Part shown: piece by piece, positions 26,401-37,886 of the stretch
How positions within the stretch are numbered: the stretch's first letter is position 1
How the letters are laid out: the number at the start of each line of letters is the position of its first letter
NCBI RefSeq assembly: GCF_002443255.2
Contig: NW_019211454.1
Location: 20,551,037-20,615,036 of the forward strand
From: Varroa destructor
Taxonomy: Eukaryota > Arthropoda > Arachnida > Mesostigmata > Varroidae
Length of the DNA: 64,000 nt
Direction: 5' to 3'
Translations under genes and position numbers: made by a program
Notes under the pieces: model-generated
Told to the model about the DNA's origin: nothing
Databases searched by the model: none
What the model saw: only the letters and a program-made list of their open reading frames with translations

Positions 26401-29400
26401 CGAGTATCTCTCGGAAACACGTTTAGCCATGTAACACGAAAACTTAGCAATGGCTTCTGTGCGTTTTGCAGAAATACAATTCTTGATATTGATGAGGCAA
26501 GACATCTTCTGACTGACTGACTGAAGACAGCTACGTGCATCTTCATAATGTGCTAATTCTAAGAAGACCGAATGGCGCATTCGAGCAAGGGAAAATCCGT
26601 TCCTCAAATGAATACATATAGTTTCATTCTAGTTTGCACTTTTATTTTGAAGTGCTTTACTCTAAGTTACTATGTTTAGCTTCGTTTTTAAGTATTGAGT
26701 TAATCATGGTAATTCAAACCTGGGCAGCGCGATAACAGCGCTATTGATCGATCTGCCACGGCTAATTCGAAAAGGAAACAAAGTCGAAATAAATGTATGC
26801 GTCCTTTCCGATAACGGCAAGGAGAGCAACTTAGAACATATAGTTCTACGTTGTGAGGCCCTAAACGATGCAAGAACCAGACCAATGAAGGAAAAACACG
26901 TAGCGAAATGGTAAAGCATATGACAAGAAATCCGGTGAAATGAAGAGAGGTCACCAGATGATAGAACGTAGTAATCGGAATAAACGAGCATCAGGGAAGT
27001 CATACGACACGGACTTTGGCAACAGTGTTAACAGAAAACAACGGAAAATAGAAAAACAATACAGGACCCTGGTTTCAGCCTCCTTTGAAAGGGGTTCAAA
27101 GCATACTATTACTACAGAGTGCTGAAGTACTACCTCAGTAACTCTAGCCTACTGACATGAAACAAGAAAAGTGAACTATTAAGATTAGCTCAAAACCCTG
27201 GGGATTTAATGGGTCGGGGTTATCTCCAGTTGTAGCCAGTTTCACATAGCCTGACCTAAAGGATCGATTCAACATATCTTGGCGGCGTTCACGTATGTCA
27301 AAAACGTTGCTAATTGTCCTCGTCCTGTGTGTTTGTGACACTAATAATCTTAAACCTTGAGGTACGTATTGATCTTAGCTATTTAGTACAAGATTTTGTT
27401 GGTCTTCTTTCAGTACGATCCAAATGCACGAGCGACTCCCCTGTTGTTGAATGACGTGGATGAAGATGATGTACAATCGAAGCTTCCAAAAACGGGAACC
27501 TCTTTCTTGGACACGTTATTAGCGATGCATCTCCGCGATCCTAAGCTTACACTCGAACATATTCGAGAGGAGGTCGATACGGTTCTGTTCGCGGTTCGTA
27601 CTCGGCTTAAGTAGTATTTCGATTTAGTTACATAACACGGTTGAATTTCGAAAGCGTATATGCCTGAGTCATTAGTGAGCTTCTAACGTGAACGCTATTT
27701 CCCGAACAAATGTAAATTTATTTTAAAAGTAACATTCTATACAATTTCTATACAATACACTTAAATTTAATAGAATTATTGCACATGTTGCGATAATTTT
27801 GTTTTTCCAAATATAACAAGTCGCTAGATATGAAATATCACAGACCAATAAGGTTTTCAGCTAAAGACTGAGATACGTCACCATATTTCAGTGACCCTCT
27901 AATTAGGAAATTACCACAATTCGATTGCGAAACTTCACCTGTTTTACACTACATGCCAAAACATTTAACACATGTACATTCCTTCAGTCCAGGCCAAAGC
28001 ATAATTTTAAATTTTAATTTGTTTTCTCTACTTATATCATTTCTAATCTATCTGTACTGTGTCGTAGGGGCAAGATACAACTGCGACTACGGTGGCCTTC
28101 ACCCTCTACTTGCTGGGTTTGCATAAAGAGAGCGAACAGCGTGTTTTAGATGAAATAGATGATGTATTTGGGGATGATTTCACCAGAGATATAACACAAG
28201 AAGATTTAAGGAAGCTAAAGTATCTCGACGCTTGCGCTAAAGTAAGTTTATCGTACATCTATGTTTGTGACGCCCTTTGATGATGTTACTTTAAAGGTAC
28301 TTTACCACAAATATTGTTACAGTTCATTCTAAAAAACTGGATAGTTGAAACTAGTCTTACCTGGCTCCATTGCCCGGAACGGTCTCTACAGCACCTAGTT
28401 TTACGATATATATAAATGCTGTTTCCATCTGTCTTACGATATCCTTCTATCTTGCAAATGAGAAAATGGAATCCGTGAACTCCAAAGCTAGTGAATAGCT
28501 CTGTTGATGAGTTCGCAGCCATTGTTAGGGTCTGAAGAGCGAAGAGTAGCTCCTTTTCCTCTTCTGTTATTCAGCCTTCACTATGCGATATGCTACTGTT
28601 TCGTCGTCAGACATTTCGGTACAGCAAGGGGTAAATACAGCAAGCGGTGTCAGTTCGAAGGGTGACGGTCGAATGCCATCAAACACGAAACTTCAGTTTT
28701 GCCTATCGTTGGTAAACATCCGGTGCTCAGATTTCCCAGTTGATCGGGATATTGTAAATGATAGTTGATGGCTCAGACTAAGCAGTTTGACTGCAGTGCC
28801 TATCGCATAGTTGCTAAGGGTCTTCATTGCTTTCCTGGATTGTTCCAGTTGGGTTGTAATGTTTCCAAATATCGTTGAGGTTAAGCCAAACTATATGAAG
28901 AGAACGACTTTTCCTAAGCCTTTTTTCCGTCCAAAAGAAACGAATAGCGCTTTCGAGGCTGCCTTATCGTCTCAATTTTGTGTCTCCAGTCTTCGCCTTA
29001 CTTATCTAGAGGCCGACATGGTTTCATACTATCGCTAGCGCTTGTTGTAGGTGCAACCTGCCGTTGCTGTACCTAGCGATATCGCTAACATGAAGAATCA
29101 TTTTTACAAGATAGGGTCGTTGTCTGCTTTAGAGGGTTGGGGTAAGTAACTGATGACGAGCAAGAACAGCAACTCGCGTAGGCTGTGCTACTGGGCAAAC
29201 CCTGTTGTCTGTTGGGCGCTGGCTCGTTTCGATACCCCATAGTTCTCATGATTTTCTCCATGATTTTAAATGAACTGTTACTGACTGCCATTGTAGTCAA
29301 AAGGAAATCCTCTACAAATTTTTGGGAAATTTTCCACCATCTATAGAGGTCTTGTCGTCCAACACGATGCAAGCGCCATCGCCTCTTTGATGATGCGTTG

Positions 29401-32400
29401 TCATAGGTTTCACTCAGTTTGAAAATCTGCTAGTTGGGCGGTCCGAGAATCGTATTAACGATTTCACTTGTTGTAAAATGTTCGGCAAAATCACTGAAAT
29501 AGGTATGTTAGACGGTCGAGCACACAACTGTATATCACTTACTATTAATTACAATGACGCAGACCTACAGCATAATGTCTTATGAAAAACAGATGCTTGA
29601 ATTGTGTATTAGTAAAATCCCTTGAGATGTTCGTAATTACATTGCTCTTCCTGATTTAAAAAGCATGCTAATAATATGTTTTAGAAATTCATGGATAAAG
29701 CGTTTACGTTGTTGAATTGTTACCCATTAAGGTTCACCAGGACTAATCAAGGCACGCTAGACAAACTCTCGGCCAGACGATTAGTTCAACATCAGCCTTC
29801 CTCTGTGTATATATATATAACGCTTATGTGCCTTTCTGAAAATTACACTAAATATAATATCGGATAGGGCGTTTATACGAATTTATCTAATGAGATGCCT
29901 TAACTGAAATAATCCTACCTAACAAAATAAATACGAGGTTATGGACGAACGAGTCATTTTTACAAATGAGATGACTGTTTTGTTACCTTTGTTGAATGGT
30001 AAGCGAAAGGTCTCAGCTCATCATTCAACATGCAGGTTCTACCACTTACGATACCCCAATAATCCGATTCACTGATACAAGAACAGATACGCCTCACGAG
30101 CATGTGGGCCACCCCCATTATTGTAGTACGGAGCAAGTAAATTTACAGATGTATCGAAAGATTAATATTGCTGCAATAACGTAACGAATTAGCTAATTAA
30201 GACAGCAAACAAATTAGTTCATCTTAGAGGTTAGAATTACTTTTGCGCTCAAACTTAAAGTAGCACATAAGTCAGCTGGTAAGCTCCCAACGAGATATGG
30301 CACTACCACCTTCCTTAAGAAAGGCTGGGTTTCAATTGTAGATCTGGGCAGACTTCTGTGAACTGCAAATTCATTTTCGTGGATATCGACATATAACGCG
30401 TCCCCAAATTGTTCCATTTCAATTTCGAAGCGGATCTGTTTTCTAACTTTTTAAAAACAAGTTGTTGAGTAATATCTGTGCTGCTTTCTCAGCAAGGCTT
30501 CGACACGTGAAGCCTCGAATTCAAGAGGTCTCGAATTGATTACTGAGTGATTTCTTTGAGCTCTCTGAAACAGGCGTTTTTTTTCTTCTAAATGATTTGA
30601 TGACCAAATTCCAGGGAACTATAGTCTACTTTCTGATAGAACTTGAGCTTAATTGTATTTAAAAGACGTCAGCTTCCCGTTGCATCGTTAGTCATATGTG
30701 GAGAAACAAAAGCATTGCTATTCGATAATAGAAATGAAAGTTGTAATTCTGAGTGAGCTCGGTTCTGGTGCGCGAAGTTGAGACAAATCTCAGTGCAAAA
30801 CCGGAGCTCTTAAGCGGACGAAGTAATAGGTAAGATGCGTTATTCAATTACGGTCTCTTTGGTGCGCTCTGTAACCAGTAGTGGTAGAAAAAATATAACA
30901 GTATTTGAGGCTTTTGCCATAGCCACGTCTTGAAAATACGCCAGCAATATTTAAGCACAACCAGAAAACTGGGAATTTAACTATACATCGAACTGTAAGT
31001 ATTTCAATAATCCGTCATAGGTAAGATTAAACTGAAATCAATATGTATCTTTTTAACCCAGTAAATGAATCGCTATAATCGCCTTGAAAAAAGTACACAC
31101 TTCTTTACATTTCAGGAAGCCATGCGCCTATTTCCTCCAATACCAATAATAGGGCGTCGACTGGAGACAGACATGAAGATGGGTGACTACGTTATTCCAC
31201 GTGGTGTCGAGCTGATTACACTCGTATCCCAACTTCATCGAGACCCTGAGTATTTTCCTGACCCGGAGCGATTCTGCCCTGATCGTTTTTTTGGCGGTCG
31301 GAGGCCCGACAGCCCTTTCGCTTACATCCCGTTTTCTGCTGGACCACGTAACTGTATCGGTCAAAAGGTGGGATGAAGCTATTGTTGTGTTGACGTTTGA
31401 TTAGTTGATACATTTTATGCATTCGACAGAATCCATCTAAATAAGCCCATATGAGTACGCGTTAATTATTCTGTTTTTGGATAATATCGACACGGACGCT
31501 AAGTTAGTGTTTATCGCTCATTTCCGATAAAATTTCCTTTGTCGATTTTCTTTTGTTGTAATTTGTAGATTCGGATCAAATGCGCACTAAAAGCTTACGT
31601 TTTATTATTTTCCCAATACTGTTTAGTATAGACGATCAAAGAAGTTATCAGGCATGAAATGCAAAGCTTGGACGAAATGAAATCTTGTATGTGGTCCACA
31701 TAGACAGTAAAATTCGAGGCTTTAAAATACAAACAATCTATTCGGTGAACGGAATACGCACAATGGATTTTTTTCTTTGCCATAAATACACAGACTGTGT
31801 TTTTGGAGTACAAACATTAATGCAATAAGAAATCGTCGTTGTGATTTACGGTTTGTGTGTTAAAGTTCACATCAAACGACTTGTATGTCTGTAAGTTTCT
31901 CTCTACGGCTCCCGTTTGACCCACTTCGTGGGACCACTTTGTATTATTCAAAGTATTATTGATAATATGGTAGTGCAATAAAGCTAAATAGTAAATTCAA
32001 GCTTGGCTAAAAAATATGAAAACAATACAAAAAAAACTCACAAAGCCTGCTTAAAAGCCCCTTAGACTCATCTAAAAAGTACCTCCACATCAAAATTGAA
32101 CACGGAAGATATTTGAGAATTTCGGCGAAAATGGGCCGGCCGGCCGGCCCGCTCAGCAACGAAGCTGCCGTATGCCGGCGTGCCGCACTGTACATGTACC
32201 CATATTCCGTAAATTATTTCATATCGAAGCGATTTAAAACAGCCTTAACGTGAACAGATGAATGTTATTTAACTCTAAATATTCGTAAGCACTATCCCGA
32301 TAGAGGTGGCAAATAATAATTCACACATATGTTTATTGTAGGTGGCACTGCTCGAAATGAAAATAATTCTGGCTCATTTCCTTCGCCATTACCGCGTGGA

Positions 32401-32500
32401 ACCTAGTTGGCCTATCCACAAACTGAAAATCTGCTTCGAGGTAGTTACTCGGGCAAAAGGAGGCCTCCGTGTCAGGCTTGTACCACGTCGGCCGCAGTAA
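17324..32500 (+). CDS. CYP4: Cytochrome P450, CYP4 clan, 9 exons, 528 aa
   Basis: Exons: 17324-17498, 18672-18870, 23045-23235, 23465-23531, 23667-23856, 27414-27593, 28068-28241, 31116-31367, 32342-32500. All eight introns are GT-AG with matching phases, giving 528 residues, the normal CYP4 length. In order: an N-terminal membrane anchor (residues 2-16), LPGP hinge (28-31), helix C WRQRRK (130-135) within the CYP4 stretch RRKLLTPAFHF, I-helix oxygen-binding AGQDTT (334-339), helix K EAMR as ExxR (393-396), PERF (442-445), and heme loop FSAGPRNCIG with ligand Cys472. The known family role is ER-membrane monooxygenation (fatty-acid omega-hydroxylation, hormone or xenobiotic metabolism) with NADPH-P450 reductase. 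The substrate cannot be read from the sequence. Odd: the Glu that links heme covalently in many CYP4s is Ala334. No broken key residue is seen, so it is likely active. Confidence 0.93.
18672..18870 (+). CDS. CYP4: P450 exon 2
   Basis: The acceptor TTTCTATCAG|AG restores Glu from the split codon. It encodes the beta-1 region with LFRIYLGLQPSVVVY and FLYPWLGLSLLT, typical of CYP4 just before helix C. The donor CAG|GTAAGA leaves two bases. Confidence 0.9.
23045..23235 (+). CDS. CYP4: P450 exon 3 (helix C)
   Basis: The acceptor is TCTTTTAG|CACAGG. An alternative AG five bases later gives the wrong phase. The join gives LLTSTGNEWRQRRKLLTPAF, an almost canonical CYP4 helix C. The donor is G|GTAAGT. 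Confidence 0.92.
23465..23531 (+). CDS. CYP4: P450 exon 4 (67-base exon)
   Basis: This exon is only 67 bases long. The acceptor is CTGTTTCAG and the donor AT|GTAAGT. It encodes DTTMGFKMESLKRKSTYSYA, matching the CYP4 ETAMG motif region. Phase fits on both sides. Confidence 0.88.
23621..23637. repeat. (AT)n run in P450 intron 4
   Basis: Short AT dinucleotide run inside the 135-base intron between exons 4 and 5, close to the acceptor. Confidence 0.85.
23667..23856 (+). CDS. CYP4: P450 exon 5
   Basis: The acceptor is TTAAATATAG|G. A more pyrimidine-rich AG eight bases later would bring an in-frame stop. It encodes RTLRPWVWPNWIYEM and the RRDYL helix, matching the CYP4 F-G region. The donor is AAG|GTAATT, phase 0. 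Confidence 0.9.
24309..24327. repeat. Poly(A) run, 19 bases, in P450 intron 5
   Basis: Homopolymer tract. No retroposed copy was recognised upstream of it. Confidence 0.9.
24664..24682. repeat. Poly(G) run, 19 bases, in P450 intron 5
   Basis: An uninterrupted run of 19 G in otherwise AT-rich intron DNA. It could fold as a G-quadruplex in DNA and, because it lies on the coding strand, in the pre-mRNA. Confidence 0.95.
27414..27593 (+). CDS. CYP4: P450 exon 6 (up to I helix)
   Basis: Sixty whole codons. The acceptor follows TTGGTCTTCTTTCAG and the donor is GCG|GTTCGT. It encodes FLDTLLAMH and IREEVDTVLFA, the start of helix I. Confidence 0.92.
28068..28241 (+). CDS. CYP4: P450 exon 7 (I helix GQDTT)
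   Basis: Fifty-eight whole codons. It encodes GQDTTATTVAFTLYLLGLH, then helices J and K up to KLKYLDACAK. The intron cuts the oxygen-binding motif between Ala334 and Gly335. Confidence 0.93.
31116..31367 (+). CDS. CYP4: P450 exon 8 (ExxR, PERF, heme loop)
   Basis: Eighty-four whole codons. They carry EAMR, HRDPEYFPDPERFCPDRF and the cysteine heme-ligand loop FSAGPRNCIGQK. The acceptor is TTACATTTCAG and the donor AAG|GTGGGA. Confidence 0.95.
32133..32150. repeat. GGCC palindrome in P450 intron 8
   Basis: GGGCCGGCCGGCCGGCCC is an 18-base perfect self-complementary sequence in an AT-rich intron. Confidence 0.95.
32342..32500 (+). CDS. CYP4: P450 exon 9 (C-terminus)
   Basis: The acceptor is TTTATTGTAG|GTG, and the frame runs 52 codons to TAA. 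It encodes helix L (VALLEMKIILAHFLRHYRVE) and the final beta strand with LRVRLVPR. Confidence 0.92.
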   Translation: MALLEMKIILAHFLRHYRVEPSWPIHKLKICFEVVTRAKGGLRVRLVPRRPQ

Positions 32501-32705
32501 CAAATGCTTGCCGCAGATAGTTAAAGAACAAATAGTAGAAATTAGTGGACGAATCCAGATAGGTTTATATCTGTTGCTATATAGGTTAACGATTCAGCCA
32601 AATGCGTTTCCGATACAGTACCAAAGAGCTACGCTCTTTTTTACTTTACTTAAAGACGCTACTATTTTTACTCTACTTTAAGGTGTTACTATTTTACTAC
32701 AGTTA

Positions 32706-32711
32706 AATAAA
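32706..32711 (+). terminator. Poly(A) signal AATAAA for the P450
   Basis: AATAAA about 205 bases after the P450 stop. It lies in an ATAA tandem (32705-32719) that offers overlapping copies. Confidence 0.45.
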
Positions 32712-32719
32712 TAAATAAA

Positions 32720-34190
32720 TTAATGTTATTTTTTCATATTAGTGCTTGGTATTTCCTTTTCTCTATGATTCGACATAGCATTTTGCGTATGACCAATAGA
32801 ACTAGATTCGGTCTACTTTTAAGTATCTTTCCCAACTTTTTTATTCAAAGGTCATCGCGTAGGTCATCTGTTAAACTGAGATTTATTACTTTCCTGTCGA
32901 TTATTTTGTTATGTCACGCTATAGTTGTATTTTTTGACTTACTAATGGACTCGCCTACGCATTACTACTGACAGTGTGCTTATCTCAAATTTATTTACCT
33001 TTTTTTTTGTAGGTTAAAAATTTATAAGCTTCCGTAATTGCAGTCGTATACCGTAAAATACAGCCATTTCCTCAGTTCAGCTCAGCTAAAAGCTAACGTT
33101 TAGTAATCATGCCTTTCCTCACGTGCACATTGTAATCCAAATTTGTGTAGTAGCCAAACTAATTTTGTCCTTATTACTGGCCTGATAATAATAGAGGGGT
33201 CCGTTCTTACCCACATACATCGCTATGGAGTTTGCACAGTCAGTAGGCTAAATAAGGTCGCTAATATATTAGCCAGATTGGCCACACCTGCTTCAGCCTT
33301 TGCATCTGCTCTGAACGAGATACATGCATAACATTATCAATATATATAGACGTAGGATTGTGGGGTTATATGGATCACTGCCTCCCGAGCATATTGGAAA
33401 CCGGCCGTTTTCGATACCGGTTTTATAGAAAAATCAAAGATACAAATGGCCTAAACATGTAACTTTTTACTTAAGAGATATGCGTAGATACCTATATAAC
33501 AAGCTAAACTAAGATCCTACATGCTGTTAATAATATGTCACGCAAGAAAATTTTGGGGACTTCACTATCATAACATTTCATCTCAGTGAAGCAGTATTCC
33601 TAACATATGTACCACATTATGAATAATTATGATCATCACTCCAGACTTTACCGCACCAAAGTGATAAGTGGTACTGAAATCACGCAGTCCTTTGACGTTG
33701 GAGAACGGTGCAAACATTTCGAGCGTTTCTCGCTTCGTCCCTGAATCAAACATGGTTTTTTGGTGTGCCGATACCCGGGCCATTCAAGAGCCGGCTTCTA
33801 ACAGCATAGCAGGGCTTCATCTAAACCTATGGATCATCATCACCTTTGGCCTAGCTTGGCTGTAAGAGTAGCTTTGTTAAAGGACCGACTCCGTCTTTCT
33901 CCTCTGGCCCTCAGGCTATATGAAATCTTGCTATATGAAAATTGTCCCTAAAGATCCCATCAAAGATCCAAGGAAAACTGCAGAGTTTTTAGCCTTTCGA
34001 AGCAGCACAAGCCTGATGAAGCGAACACAGCTGCCAACCACTGCTAAAGCATACAATACGTTACTGTGCGGAACTTTCAGGGGGACTTAGATTACTCGTA
34101 AGCTCGTTTCAACGGTCCCTGCTGCAAACGTGCGAACCCCTCTTTGATAACACGACTAAGCGAATCGGCGACCTCATGTTGGGGCTTGTT
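32720..34190. other. Unassigned DNA downstream of the P450
   Basis: Several open frames of 60-80 codons occur, none with recognised family features or splice context. The right half has higher GC and merges into the possible BEL/Pao relic, so part of it may be decayed transposon. Confidence 0.3.
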
Positions 34191-34194
34191 GACC

Positions 34195-34385
34195 TCTCTC
34201 CTCATAGATAATAACCTAGCGAGTTCAACTCTAAACTATTCGGTAGTTATAGGCTTCCATTCCAGAAGACCATGCTTGTATTCTGAAACAGTCAACCTTC
34301 CACTAATTGACTGGTACGACCATATGGGAAAAAGTTTTTCCGTTCTGTTAGACACTTCAGGTATCCAGTTTAACACTTTCTAAAA
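34195..34385 (-). mobile_element. Possible BEL/Pao pol relic
   Basis: One minus-strand frame reads NWIPEVSNRTEKLFP and, after a stop, MVFWNGSL. In BEL/Pao polyproteins the RNase H-integrase linker carries a V-x-NR-xx-x-I segment, then a 'LWWxGPxxL' box. The order and spacing fit, but several stops interrupt and the integrase core was not found. The match is by eye and weak. Confidence 0.25.
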
Positions 34386-34399
34386 CACACAAATCAATG

Positions 34400-37300
34400 T
34401 TTTTAATTACATGTTTTCTTTCTCAGAAGCGGGATGATGGGATGACGTTTCCCCTACTAGGCACCACGCTCAGAACACGAACTTTGATAAGAAAACTCGT
34501 TTCGAGCGGACACAATACAATAGAATGTGTCTAAAAATTTTGTTGACCTCAGAAAGTTGCTGTTTATGACAAAAAACGTGTATCTAAGGCCTAAGCCAGT
34601 AATACACGGTATCAGCGGTTGCCTGAAGTTTCCTTGCCATTAACATGGTTATGCTGATAGTAGGATTATTCGAAATGCACCTTTACACGCAATCAATTAG
34701 CTTTTAAGGGCACGTTGTTTCACGTCTATCATCGCTTTTCCGTTAGTCGTTGCTGGAACCTGTTATTGCAGGAACTGCAGCTGCAGATCTTCTGTGGCCG
34801 CCAATGCTTTTGCAATTCCGTACACTGTTGTTTGGATCACTGCTACGGAGTGCTGTTTTCAGTCATGATTGTAAAGTTTTGCACCTTCTTTGGACCAAGC
34901 TCTCATCCGGTAACATCAGTTTCGAATGGACTAATAGAAAAAATGTCCAATACGCAGAGTTATCAGCTTAATTTCGATTTCTTTTATTTCAAATCAGAGA
35001 AAAACAGTCTTGAAGAAATGTCGTGCTAGGAAAATCCCGAGAGTGATAAAGTATTCCATAAAAGTGTGCGTTACATTATTTATTTGTTATATCTAAGATA
35101 GGTCAGAGAGGACACCGTTAAGTCTTACCTTTTAACATCTGCCGTGCATAAATAATTGAATCCTGTTACCATTTTGTCGTTTATACAGTTGTGCATTAAA
35201 AGACGCTGTAGGTAGGTGACTACGACGTTCAACCTTCAATGACTCCAAAATCGAAGGCGTTCACCGTCTATCTTGTCGCGTTAAGAGTCTCACACGGCAG
35301 CGCGCTTGGCCAAATTAAGATACACAAAAACCGTTTGTTGTTGTTGTCTAGTTAGTGTTAGGTATCCTAGTTCAATTTATGTCCTAAGGAAATCACAAAT
35401 TTAAGAGAAAAATTCTTGGTGAAAATCATGATAGGCGACTGTATTGCTGAAGAGGCAGGATATATCAGTCGTCACCGACAGGTAACACTTGACTCTAATA
35501 AAAGTCAGGAACCCCTTATTTGTCTCTCTCGCGCGACTTAGTCTATGTAGTACAGATATAAAGCACGTGAACGGTTCGTTATCATTCGCCCCTGTTCAAA
35601 TGAAAACTCCAACAACGAAGGACGTGTAGTATTACGATGTATAGATGTCGAAGGGCGATAATGTCGTCGGCCACGTACATGCACGTAATTTCGCGTTTAT
35701 TCACTCAGCCGCACAATGTTTAAGCCACCGGCTTGACTAAAGTAAAAACGTTTTAATAACAGATCCGTGAGAAATTTCGACACTCACTATGAGATCTTCT
35801 AAGCGATTGTCTAGAATTCGCATCGAACATATGGCCCTTGACACTCGTAAATGAAACAACTATTTTAACTTGAAAATAAGAAATCTGATTAATGTTTATT
35901 TAGCACAAATTACCCGTGAACACTTTATTAGCTACGTCATAGTGATTGCGCAACATAATTTACAGTTTAATAAAATATTTACATGATACGTATATGAAGT
36001 ATATATATACGTATATGATATATATATGAAGTCTATGTATAAAGTTCGTTCTGTTTAGCGGTCGACACCCAGCTGATAACGCTGGTAATCGCTCACCATT
36101 TATCTCGACGTGTTTATGAGTTTCCCGTCACCACCGGTTCTGTTCAGCATAATACAAATCATTATTAAAGTAAAGTGGGGTGTTCGCCTTGTATGCATCT
36201 TGCACGTAAGCTCCATCATAATCTGGTAACGTTTTATTTCGACGATGGTGTTACTATTGACTACCTCCAGATGCAGCATCGTGTCAAACCATTGGCCATC
36301 AAAGCAAGGATAAGCCAAAACTACAACAATTCCCGAAAAAACTGGGCAAAAAACATGCCCAGTATACATAAACGTAGACGATAGGCCATTTTTGCAAAAT
36401 TATAATAATAAAAAAATGTCATACATTCACAATACGAATAAATGTATCATCAATAAAGACCGTCGTAGTTCATATATTCTCCAGAATATTCATGGTTATA
36501 TACCAACAAGCTAAAAGGGCTTTGTATGACACCTGAATCACTACTTTTTGTAGTTTCGCTTGTTTCGTCTGCACATACTCTAGGGATCTTGTCTAGGGAG
36601 TGATCTAGGGAGCAGATGTTTTGTGACTACGATAGAAGACTTCTCAGTTCTCCCAGTGGCGTATGCACAACCTTCAATGAGATGCTTTAGGTACTAGTTA
36701 TACACGAATATATAATAATAAACAAACTTGTTACAGATTCTATCTAGCTACTAGCTTAGTTAGTGGCACAAGTATTGTCTTGTGTTTATTTTTAGGTAGG
36801 AGGAATAATTATATGGATCTAAAAGTGACTGGTGAAGCAAATTTCAGTAAAAACCCAAGGCTTATTTCACGGAGGAAGGAGCTCTTATCCTTCTCGCGAG
36901 GCTACGAATTTCGACACGAGCTTTCGACTAGGAGGTCAGGTTTGCCGTGTAATTTTCATCTGTGCCAAAAAAAATGTCACGCATTTGATCCCCAAGCTTA
37001 ATCAAATTAGGTTTCTCGTTGACAGACTTCGACTGTGACAGACATGTTTGGTAACCTAGTACAGAAAGCAGTTGTAAATGGTCTCATGGTTGACTCCTTA
37101 TACTGTGTGTCAACTATTCATGCATTTAGCTGTCCTTATCAAAGTCGTCAAGATGTCGTCGCCGTGCGTATAAATCCGTTGTGGAGCAACCAGTTTGACC
37201 TTCAGCTAAGACAACATGTTACGACCTACATTTTGCGGGCCTGCTGCAGGCTGAGCAAAGAACTCTCCCATAGCATTGCTCTGTTTATATTTCAGCTGAT

Positions 37301-37844
37301 GCCACTTCTAACATTCCCACTTTTACCAATGTCGCAGATCATGTGTCTCTCGAAATATTGTATTCGTCAAAGGAAAAGTTATATTACTAGGGAATTTTTT
37401 GCTCGAGTCAAAATTAAAGACTTTATTCCATGTCAATTATAACTGCATGTAATTGATTGTACAGGTAACTTACAAGATTATTCGCAGGAACAAAAATTGT
37501 ACACATTTGTGCAGCAAACAATCGTACACAGTGTGGACCCTGATGAAACTCATCGATGAGTTCGTCATCATATTTCGCGCAGGACTTTGTTATCTGTAGG
37601 TTCATACAGTCAAACCGCAACGAGTAGAACACTAAAAATAGATAATTAGTTGAAAAATACTGACACCTTTAACACTGTTTGTTAGTATTGAAAAAGTACT
37701 TTTCCTTATAATACGAAAAAAACTAGTGAAAACAGGACAAAATCATCACAAAACGGCAGATCAAATAACAACTGCTGGTTACTCGTCATCAGGCTTTTAT
37801 CCACGTAAAACATCCGAAATCCATCTTACATTTTTGACTTGGTA

Positions 37845-37886
<42 letters not shown>

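Noticed and set aside
34100..34200. Minus-strand VADSLSR resembling a Gypsy RNase H end
   Set aside because: No upstream reverse transcriptase in order; the BEL-like reading of the same interval is slightly better, and neither is firm.
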